Assembly: GCA_021739695.1 (NCBI GenBank)
Contig: JAIPBM010000003.1
Location: 1 to 64,000, forward strand
Length of the DNA: 64,000 bases
Direction: 5' to 3'
DNA from: Flavobacteriales bacterium
GTDB lineage: Bacteria > Bacteroidota > Bacteroidia > UBA10329
Both the position numbers and the translations under genes were made by a program. Under the pieces are notes generated by a model. That model did not search any database, was not told the origin of the DNA, and saw nothing but the letters and a program-made list of their open reading frames with translations. Positions 40,201 through 48,420 of this stretch are shown here, one piece after another (position 1 is the stretch's first letter; every line of letters begins with the position of its first letter).

Positions 40201-40874
40201 CCTCCATTGCTTCTGTCCCAAATCCATTTCTGATCTACGACCCGGAAATCGACCCTTTGGACATTGCACAATACAGCATTTCGCTACAGGTCACTTCTGG
40301 TAATGGCTGTGTTTCCGACATTTTCCGACCGAATTACATAAGCGTTTATCCAAAACCAGATGCGTTGTTTTCGGTAGATGAAGACGTCAAAAGCATCCTC
40401 GACCCTAAATTTCTATTCACCGACCTTTCATCAGAAAATGTGACCATCTTGGATTGGAATTTTGGTGATGGATCATTTTCTGCTGATCAGAACCCGCAAC
40501 ATACCTATGGCGAAATCGGAACCTATCCTATTACGCTCATGGTAGAAACGCAATACGGTTGTTTGGATACGATCGGCTACGAGGTGAAGGTCGAACCTAT
40601 ATACACCTTTTATATTCCAAACTCCTTTACTCCAGATGCTGATCGGATCAATGACGACTTTTTCGGTATAGGCGAAGGATATGTCTCTTACGCGATGTAC
40701 GTCTATGACCGGTGGGGAGAATTAATCTTTGAATCAAACAAAGACACCTACCATTGGGACGGCACTTACAAAGGAAAACAGGTACAACAAGGCACCTATG
40801 TATACAGATTTTACATCATTGACTGGCGTGGCCACGACCACCAATACAATGGTGTGGTCACCTTGCATCGTTGA
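37299..40874 (+). CDS. PKD-repeat surface protein, T9SS type B (paralog 2)
   Basis: A 1191-aa protein beginning at GTG. After the signal region comes ICNNAIDDDGDGLIDLNDDEC (read in parts), a calcium-binding-like DxDGD motif, then a jelly-roll-like module, about nine PKD-like repeats and the same gliding-motility C-terminal domain (YIPNSFTPDADRINDDFFG). The last ~550 residues match paralog 1 block by block, including shared segments such as NNICEDDSV versus TNICEDDSV and SPSMDFGMPGTFSAEL. The N-terminal third differs. This indicates tandem duplication followed by replacement or divergence of the front module. Confidence 0.9.
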   Translation: MLSNNPISSADRQLWPSRLIRHILLVLTLGIAINSFGQEICNNAIDDDGDGLIDLNDDECVCTGFGGSTNASSLIPNSSFEDRSCCPSGYSALNCADTWIQASNPTSDYWNTCGTAGSSFDGGASLPPPDGNGFVGFINMSGWQEYVGACLTSTMVAGQTYDLSFYMGYTNNSPALDLTFYGTPNCGDLPFNSNDCPVGIGGWIQLGQTTIGGPLGWEAITVTFTPSIDINALVLGGACGSGDARTYYYMDDLTLVSTDEFEVLSVSLSGQYCDNDIALHAVSDSAGGTWQWYKEGIAIVGQTTADYSVPAGMAGVGNYTVVYTMGSQCESIDIEVAAPDFPTADFVTTNVCFPADVSFTDQSSVASGSIIDWQWDFGDNTTSTAQDATHTYVSDGTYTVELTITTDINCVANYQTDVTVYPKPVADFSFVPGCLGDPTVFTDESTINTPGNITTYEWDFGDLNTSSQSDPSNFYAAENSYNVEMIITSADGCKDTSSAVVNVYPSPIVDVSVQAECTLDNVQFVNNSSISSGIISQYDWDFGDNSTSASVAPIHIYQLPNTYTVQFTATSDEGCVSDTTFQLVSYPNPVADFSATEVCADAAVQILDHSFVIAPGILDTWEFDLGDNSPVLNAVPAQYQYATSGTYTLQLILTTQDGCDDTSSIMTNVYDLPTADFNFNNICEDDSVQFVDLSSIPSGSINNWQWSFGNGNTASTQLTTYQSYPSDNLYPVSLIVSSGFGCSDTLEDVIEIYPVPVAEFSFDSVCYPLEIQFTDLSDPNGTYPITSWDWIFSDNQTSNLQSPSMDFGMPGTFSAELQVSNAPGCKSTYMAGDAVVHPLPVAAFPTGLATCLEDTIFFTDESTIAPVTDDVINAWNWNLDDNSSITTQNGFHVYQDADLYNVQLSVTTNHGCSGNVTHVVEIYPLPNVDFTSSPFEGCQPLQVQFIDGTTIPAPYFLAGWEWNLGTDSSIASVPNPFLIYDPEIDPLDIAQYSISLQVTSGNGCVSDIFRPNYISVYPKPDALFSVDEDVKSILDPKFLFTDLSSENVTILDWNFGDGSFSADQNPQHTYGEIGTYPITLMVETQYGCLDTIGYEVKVEPIYTFYIPNSFTPDADRINDDFFGIGEGYVSYAMYVYDRWGELIFESNKDTYHWDGTYKGKQVQQGTYVYRFYIIDWRGHDHQYNGVVTLHR

Positions 40875-40891
40875 TCGGATCAAGTTTCGCG

Positions 40892-41248
40892 TCAGTTTTC
40901 TATGAATTCCTGAAAGTCATCATTGTAATAGATCATGACTTCTTCTCCCTCAGCAATATTTCGAGTGGCCACAAAGGTCTGAGTCAGTTTTTCCTCGTCT
41001 TGATGAAGCACCTTGGCACTGAAGTCTTTATCGTGATTAAAAAAGCTTCCTACATCGCTCAGGCATAGCGCATAATATTCTTCACTCCATGGAAATTCCA
41101 GTGTTGCAATCAGTTCTGGCAATTCCTCATTATGATGTAGTAGCGTAACATGACTTACTGCCAATATTTCGCCTTCAGCAATAGCTCGTTTGGCAAAAAC
41201 TCCTTTACCGTGAATAGGACTTTCCTTGATTTCTACGCAGTCGTTCAT
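40892..41248 (-). CDS. Small SET-domain protein
   Basis: Started at ATG 41248 the product has 118 aa; an in-frame start 24 bp upstream is possible. It consists of little more than a SET domain: ESPIHGKGVFAKRAIAEGE at the front, SFFNHDKDFSA (in place of the NHS block) and IAEGEEVMIYYNDDF at the end, the expected SAM and substrate-lysine pocket parts. There is no pre-SET or post-SET zinc cluster. Such short bacterial SET proteins could methylate lysines in proteins; no target is known. It is divergent from the DUF1796 gene with about 30 bp between starts, so they probably share control. Confidence 0.8.
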   Translation of the reverse strand: MNDCVEIKESPIHGKGVFAKRAIAEGEILAVSHVTLLHHNEELPELIATLEFPWSEEYYALCLSDVGSFFNHDKDFSAKVLHQDEEKLTQTFVATRNIAEGEEVMIYYNDDFQEFIEN

Positions 41249-41257
41249 GTACCTTTG
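41226..41257 (+). promoter_or_regulatory. Promoter of the DUF1796 gene
   Basis: TTG (41226-41228) and TACCTTTG (41250-41257) are 21 bp apart and match the Bacteroidota -33/-7 pattern. The site overlaps the first codons of the divergent SET gene and lies 20 bp before the ATG at 41278. Confidence 0.5.
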
Positions 41258-41277
41258 TTTTTCAGTTCGCAAGAATA

Positions 41278-42063
41278 ATGAAATCGTTGCTTAATAAAGG
41301 TATTCACCAACTTTGGAAGCTCGTACACAAGCAAGTAGTGTGTTCCGATGTGGAGAAATTGGTTTTCCTTGAGCGCGCAGAAGAGGTCAAATCGGAAATC
41401 AGTGACTGGTGTGGTACTACCGAACATGAAAACATTGGCCTCGGGCAAAATTGCAACGCATCATGGTACTTAAAGTCTACCGGAATTAAGCGTGCCTCCT
41501 ACCCTTTCGATTGGGTTTTTGCTACACCAGCCATCATAATGGATATCTTGAATGACGATTTCAAGGCTTTTCTGGATAAGGACCAACTTATCCCGCATGG
41601 AATGGATGCAGGACATAAACGTTATCACGAAACGATGTTCGGTCATCGAAATCCTGCATCGTCTGCCTCAGACCTTCAATTTCTTGAACGATGTGTAGCC
41701 AGATGGAAGCAGTTGATGCATGACCGAAAGCCTGTGGTATTTATTACCGTTGTATTGAACGAATTTGAAAAAAGAAAACGGTGGCAAGATGGATTTACGA
41801 AAGGATTTGCCATGCCTAAAAATCAGGTTCTGTCGGATTTTGAAGGAATGATGCAGCAGATCAAGGACTTGAATCCCAAGGCTAAATTCCTCTTCATAGA
41901 GCAATACACCGAAAAACCGTTCGAACTCAGCATAACTGAAAAGTCAAGCAGTGCTCTTTGGATTAAATTCTGTTCAATCGATAAGAATACTGGAGTTCAG
42001 TACATCAACGAAGTGGACGATTCTGTAATGACAGTGCTTTACGAAGGGTTGACACCTAATTAA
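41278..42063 (+). CDS. DUF1796 putative cysteine peptidase
   Basis: A 261-aa protein. The block LGQNCNASWYLKSTGIKRASYPFDWVF, read in parts, has Cys59 and the SxPFDW motif typical of DUF1796, a papain-like fold with a predicted Cys-His catalytic pair. KRYHETMFGHRN supplies candidate histidines. The function of the family is unproven. It has no signal peptide, so it is cytoplasmic. It is divergent from the SET gene and its stop lies 4 bp from the end of the convergent lectin/SprB gene. Confidence 0.8.
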   Translation: MKSLLNKGIHQLWKLVHKQVVCSDVEKLVFLERAEEVKSEISDWCGTTEHENIGLGQNCNASWYLKSTGIKRASYPFDWVFATPAIIMDILNDDFKAFLDKDQLIPHGMDAGHKRYHETMFGHRNPASSASDLQFLERCVARWKQLMHDRKPVVFITVVLNEFEKRKRWQDGFTKGFAMPKNQVLSDFEGMMQQIKDLNPKAKFLFIEQYTEKPFELSITEKSSSALWIKFCSIDKNTGVQYINEVDDSVMTVLYEGLTPN

Positions 42064-42067
42064 GCCA

Positions 42068-45000
42068 TCAATCCCTTATCAGCGTTACAATTCCTTTGTA
42101 AACGTGACGGTCAAGGTCAGCATACTCCCTGAAAGTGATAAGATAAACGTAAGTTCCAACTGGAACTTCCTTCAATGAGAACATATTCGTTCCATCCCAC
42201 TTTTTCTGGAATTTTCCAGTTTGCCAGATCAACTTGCCCCAACGATCGTAGATGAACATATCGTAGCTCTCCTCCTCAATTCCTTCTCCTTGCGGAAAGA
42301 AAAAGTCATTCTTTCCATTGATTCCAGGCGTAAATGCATTGGGAATGTAGAGCAAGAGCATTGGGTCAATATTCACATACTGATAGGTCGTATCGTAGCA
42401 ATAACCATTAGAAGCAAGCAGCTGAACCAAGTAATCTCCAGCTCGGTCATAATGATGCTTTGGATCTTCTTCATTCGATGAGTCCCCATCGCCAAAATTC
42501 CAGGTCCATTGAGAAGTTCCAATGGAATTATTGATGAATTGAACTTCTTGATCAAGCAAATTTTCGCCTTGAATTCGGTACTCGAACGCACCAGTTGGAT
42601 AAGGCAGGTCATCAGCAACATCAACGAAAGTGGAATCCTTACACCCGTTGAGGTCAGTCACTACAACTTCATAGGAACCAGCACCTAGATCGTAATGAAC
42701 TGCGGTTGAAATACTATCTGGCTTCCACAGATAAGTATATGGCGGTGTACCAAGTTGAACATTTATCACTGCTGCACCTAGTCCTTGTCCGCACGTATCT
42801 GTCAAATAGCTAGGTAGCAAGGTTAATGCTGGTGGTTGAGTTAGGGTGAAAGTCTGCACAATCTTGCATCCATTTGCATCCGTAATCGTTGCTGTATACG
42901 TACCTACAGAAAGATCTGTGGCAGCACTACCGATTTGGGAGTTCGGGTCGTCCCAAACAACGGCAGCATAAGGAGTCGTTCCTCCCGTGATCTGTGTTAT
43001 GGCAATAACCCCATCTGATCCCAAATAGCACGAAATAGGCGTAACCGCAGATTGAGCATCCAAAAGTACAGGTTCGAACAACTCGACAGCATCTGTGGTT
43101 GTGCATCCATTGGCATCAGTTATATCCACAAAATAGATTCCAATATCAAGTCCTTGAAAAGTGTTGGCACCCGTATTTGATGCAGTTTCCACCAAGGCTC
43201 CAAAAGCATCTGACAATACATATTGGAAAGGCGAAAGCCCGCCCTGTGAAGCTACTATCTCACCATCGCCACTTTCAAAGCAACTCAGATCCTGAGGAGT
43301 GAGCGTCATAGGTAAAGGTTGAGCGGGTTGTGTGATGGTTATTGTTGCACCAGCAGCACATCCAGTTGCATCTTGGGTTACAACGTTATATGTAGCGGCA
43401 ATTAACCCAGTGATCGATGCGGTCCCTGCGGTTCCAGGATTTACTTGAATTGGCGTAAGGAACGCATCAGTCCAAACGATATCATACGGGGCCAGGCCGT
43501 TAGTTACAGTCAGTGAGGCGGCACCATCGCTTCCTCCAAAACAAATATTATCCGTAATGATGAAATTCATGCTTAAACCAGCCCCATCTACAATAACGAA
43601 TGGTGATGTTGCTGTACATCCGTTTGCGTCAGTTACTGTCACAGAATAATTTCCAGCCAAAAGCGCATTCGGATCTTCGCCTGCCCAATCAACCACATAT
43701 GGAGGTGTTCCTCCCGCTGTCACGTCAACCGCTGTTCCATCACTCAAGCCAGGGCAAGATGTTTCAGTTACGTTCACTGAAACGGTAAGTAACGTTGGTT
43801 CAATAATATCGACTTGACCAGAAATAACGCATCCATTTGCATCTGATACGGTTCCAGCATATGGTCCAGGACATAAGTTGGTGATACTATTACCAATAGC
43901 TCCTGTGGACCACGTAACTGTTACCGGAGCAGCGCCACCTTGAACAACCACGTCAGCAGTTCCATCGCAGGCACCATTGCAGGTAACATCTGTTGAACTG
44001 AAAACTGCTGTCGGGCCAGGGTTAACTGTTACCTGAAGCGTGGTTTGATCAACACAACCATCAACAGTTAAAACCCCAAGTGAAACAGGAAAAGTTCCAG
44101 ATGAAGGAAACGTATATGAAGCATCTGTTGATATGATCGTATCACCAGGCATCGGAACCCAAGCACTTCCAAGAATAACACCCCCATTTCCATTCGAAGT
44201 ATTGGTGAAATCCGTTGGATTTCCCTCGCAAACAGTTGTAAATGTAAAGTCGGCTATGGGCGAAGGAGATACCGTTACGTTCAGAGTTTCCACAGGAGAT
44301 GTACATCCATTCTCGGTTACTTGAAGCGTAACCGTTTGCTGTCCTGATGCGGCCCAACCAACCTGATATGGCCCCTGACCGCTGCCACTGACCACAACTC
44401 CGGTTCCGAAGTTCCATGCGTACGTGGCGTTTGCAGCAGCATTTCCAGTATAGGTTATGGTTGCTGGTGCACCAATGCAAACAGCAGAACCACCAGCATC
44501 AAAAGTCGCTGACGGTCCAGGAAGGATATCAACAGTAACCGATTCCGTGGCGCTGCATGAATATCTATCAGTGACTCCAACATCGTAAGTGCTTGTAACC
44601 GCTGGGCTAACAGTGATGGCTGCCGTGAATTGATTCGTAGACCACGCATATTGATACGGAACAGAACCAAGAAGTGTCGATGCCGTCAAGGTTACAGGGT
44701 TACCTGCACACACGTTATTCGCACTTGCCACAACGCTGATCTCTGGGCATAAGTTGACTTCGATAACCGAAATACTATTGTCACTGCAACTAAGGTCATT
44801 CCACTGTCCACCAGCATAAATTTGAACACATTGCTCCCCGTTTTGACAGTCAGAATCACACCCTCCAAAAATGTCCGTATCGCCAAATCCATTGTCATTC
44901 GGTTCTCCTCCTGCCCAATTCTGGTAAATTGTTGGACTTGCGTTGGGCACAAATGGACCTGTTGTGCCATCGCTAGCGAAAAAGGTGGCTGCGCCTGCTC

Positions 45001-45352
45001 CGCTACGTTGATACCCTATCCACACTGTAGCTCCATTATAGGCGCTGGCGTCTAAAGCAGCAGATACGTTTGCATTTTCTGCAGCATCATTCATTACAAC
45101 CAAATTGGCACCTAAGGTTGCCGCATTTGCCTGAGATTGTGCAGCGGATTGAGAAGCTGGATTTACGAAATATAAACTACAAGGCTGTCCTTGCACGTTA
45201 AGTGGAACGTAACCCGCCCCTTGAAATGTCGCCATGATACCTGGAATATCGCAGGTCGGGGACTGGGCTTTAGCAACAAGTACGAATGAACTTAACAGGA
45301 TAAAAGAGAATAAGAATTTTATAGTGTATGTCCTAAACATTGGTCTCATCAA
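42068..45352 (-). CDS. C-type lectin/PKD/SprB-repeat surface protein, T9SS type B
   Basis: A 1094-aa secreted protein (signal peptide to about VLVAKAQ). Residues ~55-200 form a C-type lectin-like domain with VWIGYQRS, NWAGGEPNDNG and GGQWNDLSCS; the EPN triplet is the mannose-type calcium/sugar motif. PKD-like repeats follow. Then about six SprB-like repeats occur, recognisable from words such as DVTCNGACDGTADV, TSCPGLSDGTAV and SCYLGSDGVI. A last PKD repeat (WTWNFGDGDSSNEEDP) precedes the gliding-motility C-terminal domain (YIPNAFTPGINGKNDFFF). Probably a calcium-dependent, sugar-binding adhesin linked to gliding. Confidence 0.9.
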   Translation of the reverse strand: MMRPMFRTYTIKFLFSFILLSSFVLVAKAQSPTCDIPGIMATFQGAGYVPLNVQGQPCSLYFVNPASQSAAQSQANAATLGANLVVMNDAAENANVSAALDASAYNGATVWIGYQRSGAGAATFFASDGTTGPFVPNASPTIYQNWAGGEPNDNGFGDTDIFGGCDSDCQNGEQCVQIYAGGQWNDLSCSDNSISVIEVNLCPEISVVASANNVCAGNPVTLTASTLLGSVPYQYAWSTNQFTAAITVSPAVTSTYDVGVTDRYSCSATESVTVDILPGPSATFDAGGSAVCIGAPATITYTGNAAANATYAWNFGTGVVVSGSGQGPYQVGWAASGQQTVTLQVTENGCTSPVETLNVTVSPSPIADFTFTTVCEGNPTDFTNTSNGNGGVILGSAWVPMPGDTIISTDASYTFPSSGTFPVSLGVLTVDGCVDQTTLQVTVNPGPTAVFSSTDVTCNGACDGTADVVVQGGAAPVTVTWSTGAIGNSITNLCPGPYAGTVSDANGCVISGQVDIIEPTLLTVSVNVTETSCPGLSDGTAVDVTAGGTPPYVVDWAGEDPNALLAGNYSVTVTDANGCTATSPFVIVDGAGLSMNFIITDNICFGGSDGAASLTVTNGLAPYDIVWTDAFLTPIQVNPGTAGTASITGLIAATYNVVTQDATGCAAGATITITQPAQPLPMTLTPQDLSCFESGDGEIVASQGGLSPFQYVLSDAFGALVETASNTGANTFQGLDIGIYFVDITDANGCTTTDAVELFEPVLLDAQSAVTPISCYLGSDGVIAITQITGGTTPYAAVVWDDPNSQIGSAATDLSVGTYTATITDANGCKIVQTFTLTQPPALTLLPSYLTDTCGQGLGAAVINVQLGTPPYTYLWKPDSISTAVHYDLGAGSYEVVVTDLNGCKDSTFVDVADDLPYPTGAFEYRIQGENLLDQEVQFINNSIGTSQWTWNFGDGDSSNEEDPKHHYDRAGDYLVQLLASNGYCYDTTYQYVNIDPMLLLYIPNAFTPGINGKNDFFFPQGEGIEEESYDMFIYDRWGKLIWQTGKFQKKWDGTNMFSLKEVPVGTYVYLITFREYADLDRHVYKGIVTLIRD

Positions 45353-45740
45353 GAATGGGGTTGTCTTTTGCTGGCATGAATTACGCTAATTGAAACTTGA
45401 TGACCTTTGTTTTGGTCAATCAAGTTTTCAACATAATGAACGTGGGATGATTGGGTGAGTTGCCAACCCAAGTCCTGTAATCATTAACCAGAGCAATATT
45501 ATTACGGTATTAGCCAAGATGAATGTAGTCTGCCAAATTTCCAGCCTGTTCAAATATGGTTATTCAGCGCCCTGCTTTTATAAGACCTTCAAAGCCAATT
45601 CAAATACTCAAACTGTAAATGTCTTTGTGGCTGTTCAACTCAACCATCTATAAATAGCCAGATTATTACTTGGCCTACCAAAAAGTAATCGAACGATAGA
45701 CAACCCACTGCGATATGTTGAGTTATCTATTATATCAATC
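45353..45740. other. Intergenic region, 388 bp
   Basis: No gene is visible. An imperfect hairpin lies at 45396-45424: CTTGATGACC and GGTCAATCAAG with one bulged base. Given its place about 45 bp upstream of the lectin gene start it could be regulatory for that gene. The rest is plain AT-rich sequence that must hold the promoters of both divergent genes. Confidence 0.5.
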
Positions 45741-46328
45741 ATGAAAACCACGGCTTTTTTCATATTGTCCATTCTATTTTCCGTTTCGGTTAAGGCACAA
45801 GAAGCATATGATCACTATACCAACTACTACTCTATTGAAGCTGGTTTCATTGGTTCATCGTCAGGCCTGGTACTAGGGCCAACTTTTTCCGTTTACCGTG
45901 GTGGCCATAAAATTGACGCAGGCCTCGGAATGAAGATCTACGATGTTTGGAAAGATGGTTCTGGAATACTCACCACTTATCTAGGTTACAAATATTACCC
46001 AAACGAGCGAAAGAATGATTTCAACCTATATTTCGGTTATTACGATGTTCTATCCGTTCACAACATGGGAAAGCGATTCCCTGAAGTGTATGATGAAGCT
46101 TCAGACAAATACCGATCCCCCACTTATGTTTACTTACTCGAAAACCTTATTGGTTTAGGTTTTGATTACCAAATGGGAAATCGATTTTACATGTATACCG
46201 ATTTCAGTGTAGGCGTGGTATTAGATTGGACCACGTATCGCGAGACCGAATCAACAATAGAAATCCGTTCTACGGGACTTGCAAGGCTTGGTGTAGGTTA
46301 CAACATTGGTTGGAGGAAGGCAAAATGA
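45741..46328 (+). CDS. Outer-membrane beta-barrel-like protein
   Basis: A 195-aa protein with a signal peptide (MKTTAFFILSILFSVSVKAQ). The mature part has alternating aromatic strands ending in Gly or Tyr, for example SIEAGFIGSSSGLVLGPTF, LTTYLGYKYYPNE and FNLYFGYYDVL. The final strand, GVGYNIGWRKAK, has the pattern of an outer-membrane barrel end. Function unknown. It is the last clear chromosomal gene before the tRNA-Met fragment. Confidence 0.72.
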   Translation: MKTTAFFILSILFSVSVKAQEAYDHYTNYYSIEAGFIGSSSGLVLGPTFSVYRGGHKIDAGLGMKIYDVWKDGSGILTTYLGYKYYPNERKNDFNLYFGYYDVLSVHNMGKRFPEVYDEASDKYRSPTYVYLLENLIGLGFDYQMGNRFYMYTDFSVGVVLDWTTYRETESTIEIRSTGLARLGVGYNIGWRKAK

Positions 46329-46335
46329 AGGCAAC

Positions 46336-46366
46336 AAAAAACCCGAAATCATTTCTGATTTCGGGT
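46336..46366 (-). terminator. Terminator of the former tRNA-Met gene
   Basis: A perfect 11-bp stem, ACCCGAAATCA (46341-46351) and TGATTTCGGGT (46356-46366), with a 4-nt loop. On the minus strand it is followed by TTTTT. It sits directly after the 3' end of the minus-strand tRNA fragment and may also end the plus-strand gene. Confidence 0.8.
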
Positions 46367-46372
46367 CTGAGT

Positions 46373-46415
46373 TGCGGGAGCTGGACTCGAACCAACGACC
46401 TTCGGGTTATGAGCC
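46373..46415 (-). other. 3' fragment of tRNA-Met: island attachment site
   Basis: The minus strand reads ggctcataacccgaaggtcg, then the T-arm gttcgagtcc and an acceptor end in gctcccgca. This is the part of a tRNA-Met from the 5' side of the anticodon stem (CAT anticodon) to the 3' end, 43 nt. The 5' half (D-arm and 5' acceptor strand) is missing; the sequence beyond 46415 is unrelated. A tyrosine integrase gene follows 160 bp away. This is what is left at one end when an element integrates in a tRNA gene; the intact tRNA should lie at the other end, which I did not find in the window. Confidence 0.8.
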
Positions 46416-46505
46416 TTGTGAATATTGAGTTGATATGGTCTATTTTGATTCATTTTGTGCTTAAACAGTAAAACTCAGGTGTCACTTCATATCGTGAAAA
46501 ACCAT

Positions 46506-46538
46506 GTAAAACAGTCAAATGTTTTACCTATGTTTTAC
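46506..46538. repeat. Repeated TGTTTTAC sites before the integrase
   Basis: GTAAAACA (46506-46513) is the exact reverse complement of TGTTTTAC at 46520-46527, and a second direct copy is at 46531-46538, 11 bp on. They could be integrase arm-type or operator sites, since they lie between the att fragment and the integrase start. Confidence 0.5.
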
Positions 46539-46574
46539 CAACTATTCGTATCTTTCGTTCTCAAAACAAAGGAT

Positions 46575-47789
46575 ATGGCAAGTGTTAAGGTACTGCTTTT
46601 AAACCATAGACAGCGAACAGATGGGACATGCCCACTAAGTGTGCGAATTATCAAAGACCGAAAACCTCGGTACATTTTCACGGGACACTACATCCTTCCT
46701 AAGGATTGGGATGAATCGAAATCGTGTGTAAAGAAGTCTCACGATAACTCAGTGAGATTGAATAACCTTCTGCATAAGAAGGTGTCGGAGGCTTCAGGGG
46801 CAATCATGGAGTCTGAGGTTGCCGATGATGATGCAACGGCAGGTGAATTGAAAAAGCGTGTTACGCGTTCAGGCAAGCGAATGTCATTCTACGACCTTGC
46901 CAAGGAGCGGATTATTGAGAAAGAAAAGAGTGAGAAGTTTTCGGTCTCAAAGGCGGAGGAATCCATAGTCAACAACATTCGAAGATTCGCTGGTAACTCT
47001 TTGGTCTTTGAAGACATTACGACTTCCTGGATCAATCGGTTCAAAGCATTCTGTATTTCTGAGTTAGGGCATAAAGGAAGGACGGTAACCAATCAATTGA
47101 TATTCATTCGCACCATGTACAACCGAGCTATTCAAGAGGGAATTGTGCAAGCAAAGCATTACCCCTTTGCTGGTGATATGGAGAAAATACGGATTAAGGG
47201 AGGGCTGAAAATTGGTCTGACCCAAGAAGAGATTCAGCGGATAGAAGCACTTGAGCTTGAACGTGGGACTCCTATATGGCACACGAGAAACGTGTGGCTT
47301 TTCGCCTTCTATTTCGCAGGGATTCGAGTGTCAGACGTATTGAAAATGACATGGGCAGACATCAAGGATGGTCGCGTATGGTATGTGATGAACAAGAATG
47401 ACAAACCAATATCTCTGAAGATTCCTGAGAAAGTGCAGGTCATTCTTGACTACTATATACCAGAGAGACAAGGTCAATCAGACTATATTTTCCCCGACCT
47501 GAAAAAGGCGAAGAAAAATGATGTAGAGGATATATTTCGTAAGACCCGAACTGCCACAAAACGATTCAACAAGTACCTTAAGGTTATTGCCCAACAAGCA
47601 GAGGTTGAAAAGAACCTTTCAAACCATATTGCACGGCATAGTTTCGGAAATATTGCTGGAGAGAGGATTCACCCTCTTATGCTACAGAAATTGTATCGGC
47701 ATTCAGATTTGAAAACGACCATCAACTACCAATCGAACTTCATACATAAAGAGGCGGATGAGGCGTTGGATGAGGTGATTAATTTTTAA
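46575..47789 (+). CDS. Tyrosine recombinase (site-specific integrase)
   Basis: Started at ATG 46575 (MASVKVLLLNHRQR) the protein has 404 aa; the frame opens 120 bp earlier, but that part overlaps the repeat sites and reads poorly. Residues 1-110 are an arm-type DNA-binding domain of the Bacteroidota kind, 105-220 a SAM-like core-binding domain, and the rest the catalytic domain. The catalytic residues are Arg251 (AGIRVSD), His351/Arg354 (HIARHSF), His376 (LYRHSD) and Tyr385 (TTINYQ). It lies beside the tRNA-Met fragment and should be the enzyme that integrated the island. A weak TATCTTTC box at 46549 may be its promoter. Confidence 0.92.
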   Translation: MASVKVLLLNHRQRTDGTCPLSVRIIKDRKPRYIFTGHYILPKDWDESKSCVKKSHDNSVRLNNLLHKKVSEASGAIMESEVADDDATAGELKKRVTRSGKRMSFYDLAKERIIEKEKSEKFSVSKAEESIVNNIRRFAGNSLVFEDITTSWINRFKAFCISELGHKGRTVTNQLIFIRTMYNRAIQEGIVQAKHYPFAGDMEKIRIKGGLKIGLTQEEIQRIEALELERGTPIWHTRNVWLFAFYFAGIRVSDVLKMTWADIKDGRVWYVMNKNDKPISLKIPEKVQVILDYYIPERQGQSDYIFPDLKKAKKNDVEDIFRKTRTATKRFNKYLKVIAQQAEVEKNLSNHIARHSFGNIAGERIHPLMLQKLYRHSDLKTTINYQSNFIHKEADEALDEVINF

Positions 47790-48226
47790 CCCAAACTTAT
47801 CATTTCGAACTGGATGTAGTACCAAAACACCAGCAACGCTAATAAAGAGACGAACATTCCTCCGCATACTGCCACTGGTACAAGTTTCAGCACTGGTGGG
47901 CTCACTACATCTTCATTAAGAATCTTGTTTACCCGATTTGTGGTTTCCTTAATGTCATTATGGTATTTGACGAACAGTCCAATACCCCACAATGGAGTAC
48001 CAACGCTTACAATTGTTACCCAGAAAAAGACTTTGACAACAGCTAATGCTATCCATGAATTTTCAAACTCGATGATTGTAGCGCTAATAGCAACAATACT
48101 AACCGAGCAAAAAAAAGTATACCAACGAACAAGCAAATCCATAGTTGATTTCACTACACTATTTTTCTCCTGTAGTTGCAGTTTATAAAACTCTAGCCTT
48201 GTCTTATCAATATTCTTCAGCTTCAT
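47786..48226 (-). CDS. Small membrane protein, unknown
   Basis: I start at ATG 48226 (MKLKNIDKTRLEFYKLQLQ), giving 146 aa. A short charged helix is followed by four hydrophobic segments arranged as two hairpins: FFCSVSIVAISATII, VVKVFFWVTIVSVGTPLWGIGLF, and VAVCGGMFVSLLALLVFWYYI near the end. It overlaps the end of the integrase gene by 4 bp in convergent orientation. No family is recognised. It is likely island cargo. Confidence 0.6.
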   Translation of the reverse strand: MKLKNIDKTRLEFYKLQLQEKNSVVKSTMDLLVRWYTFFCSVSIVAISATIIEFENSWIALAVVKVFFWVTIVSVGTPLWGIGLFVKYHNDIKETTNRVNKILNEDVVSPPVLKLVPVAVCGGMFVSLLALLVFWYYIQFEMISLG

Positions 48227-48420
48227 ATTCTCTCTGTTTTGTAGCATCACCAACTTAAGACATTTATTCAAACAACCAATCAAATGGCATTCGTCCCGTT
48301 GCCATCAATCGCACAATCTGCCACACAAATTCAATGGCAAAGATGATTATGAAGAGAATGAGGAACTCTCCGAAGCTTCCGAATTCTCGTAACTTGGCTT
48401 CTACTTTTCGCAAAAGATTC

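Noticed and set aside
46373-46415. Complete tRNA-Met gene
   Set aside because: The D-arm and the 5' acceptor strand are absent; sequence past 46415 cannot form the cloverleaf.
46455-46574. 40-residue N-terminal extension of the integrase
   Set aside because: It runs through the TGTTTTAC repeats and likely promoter, and the known arm-domain start matches the ATG at 46575.
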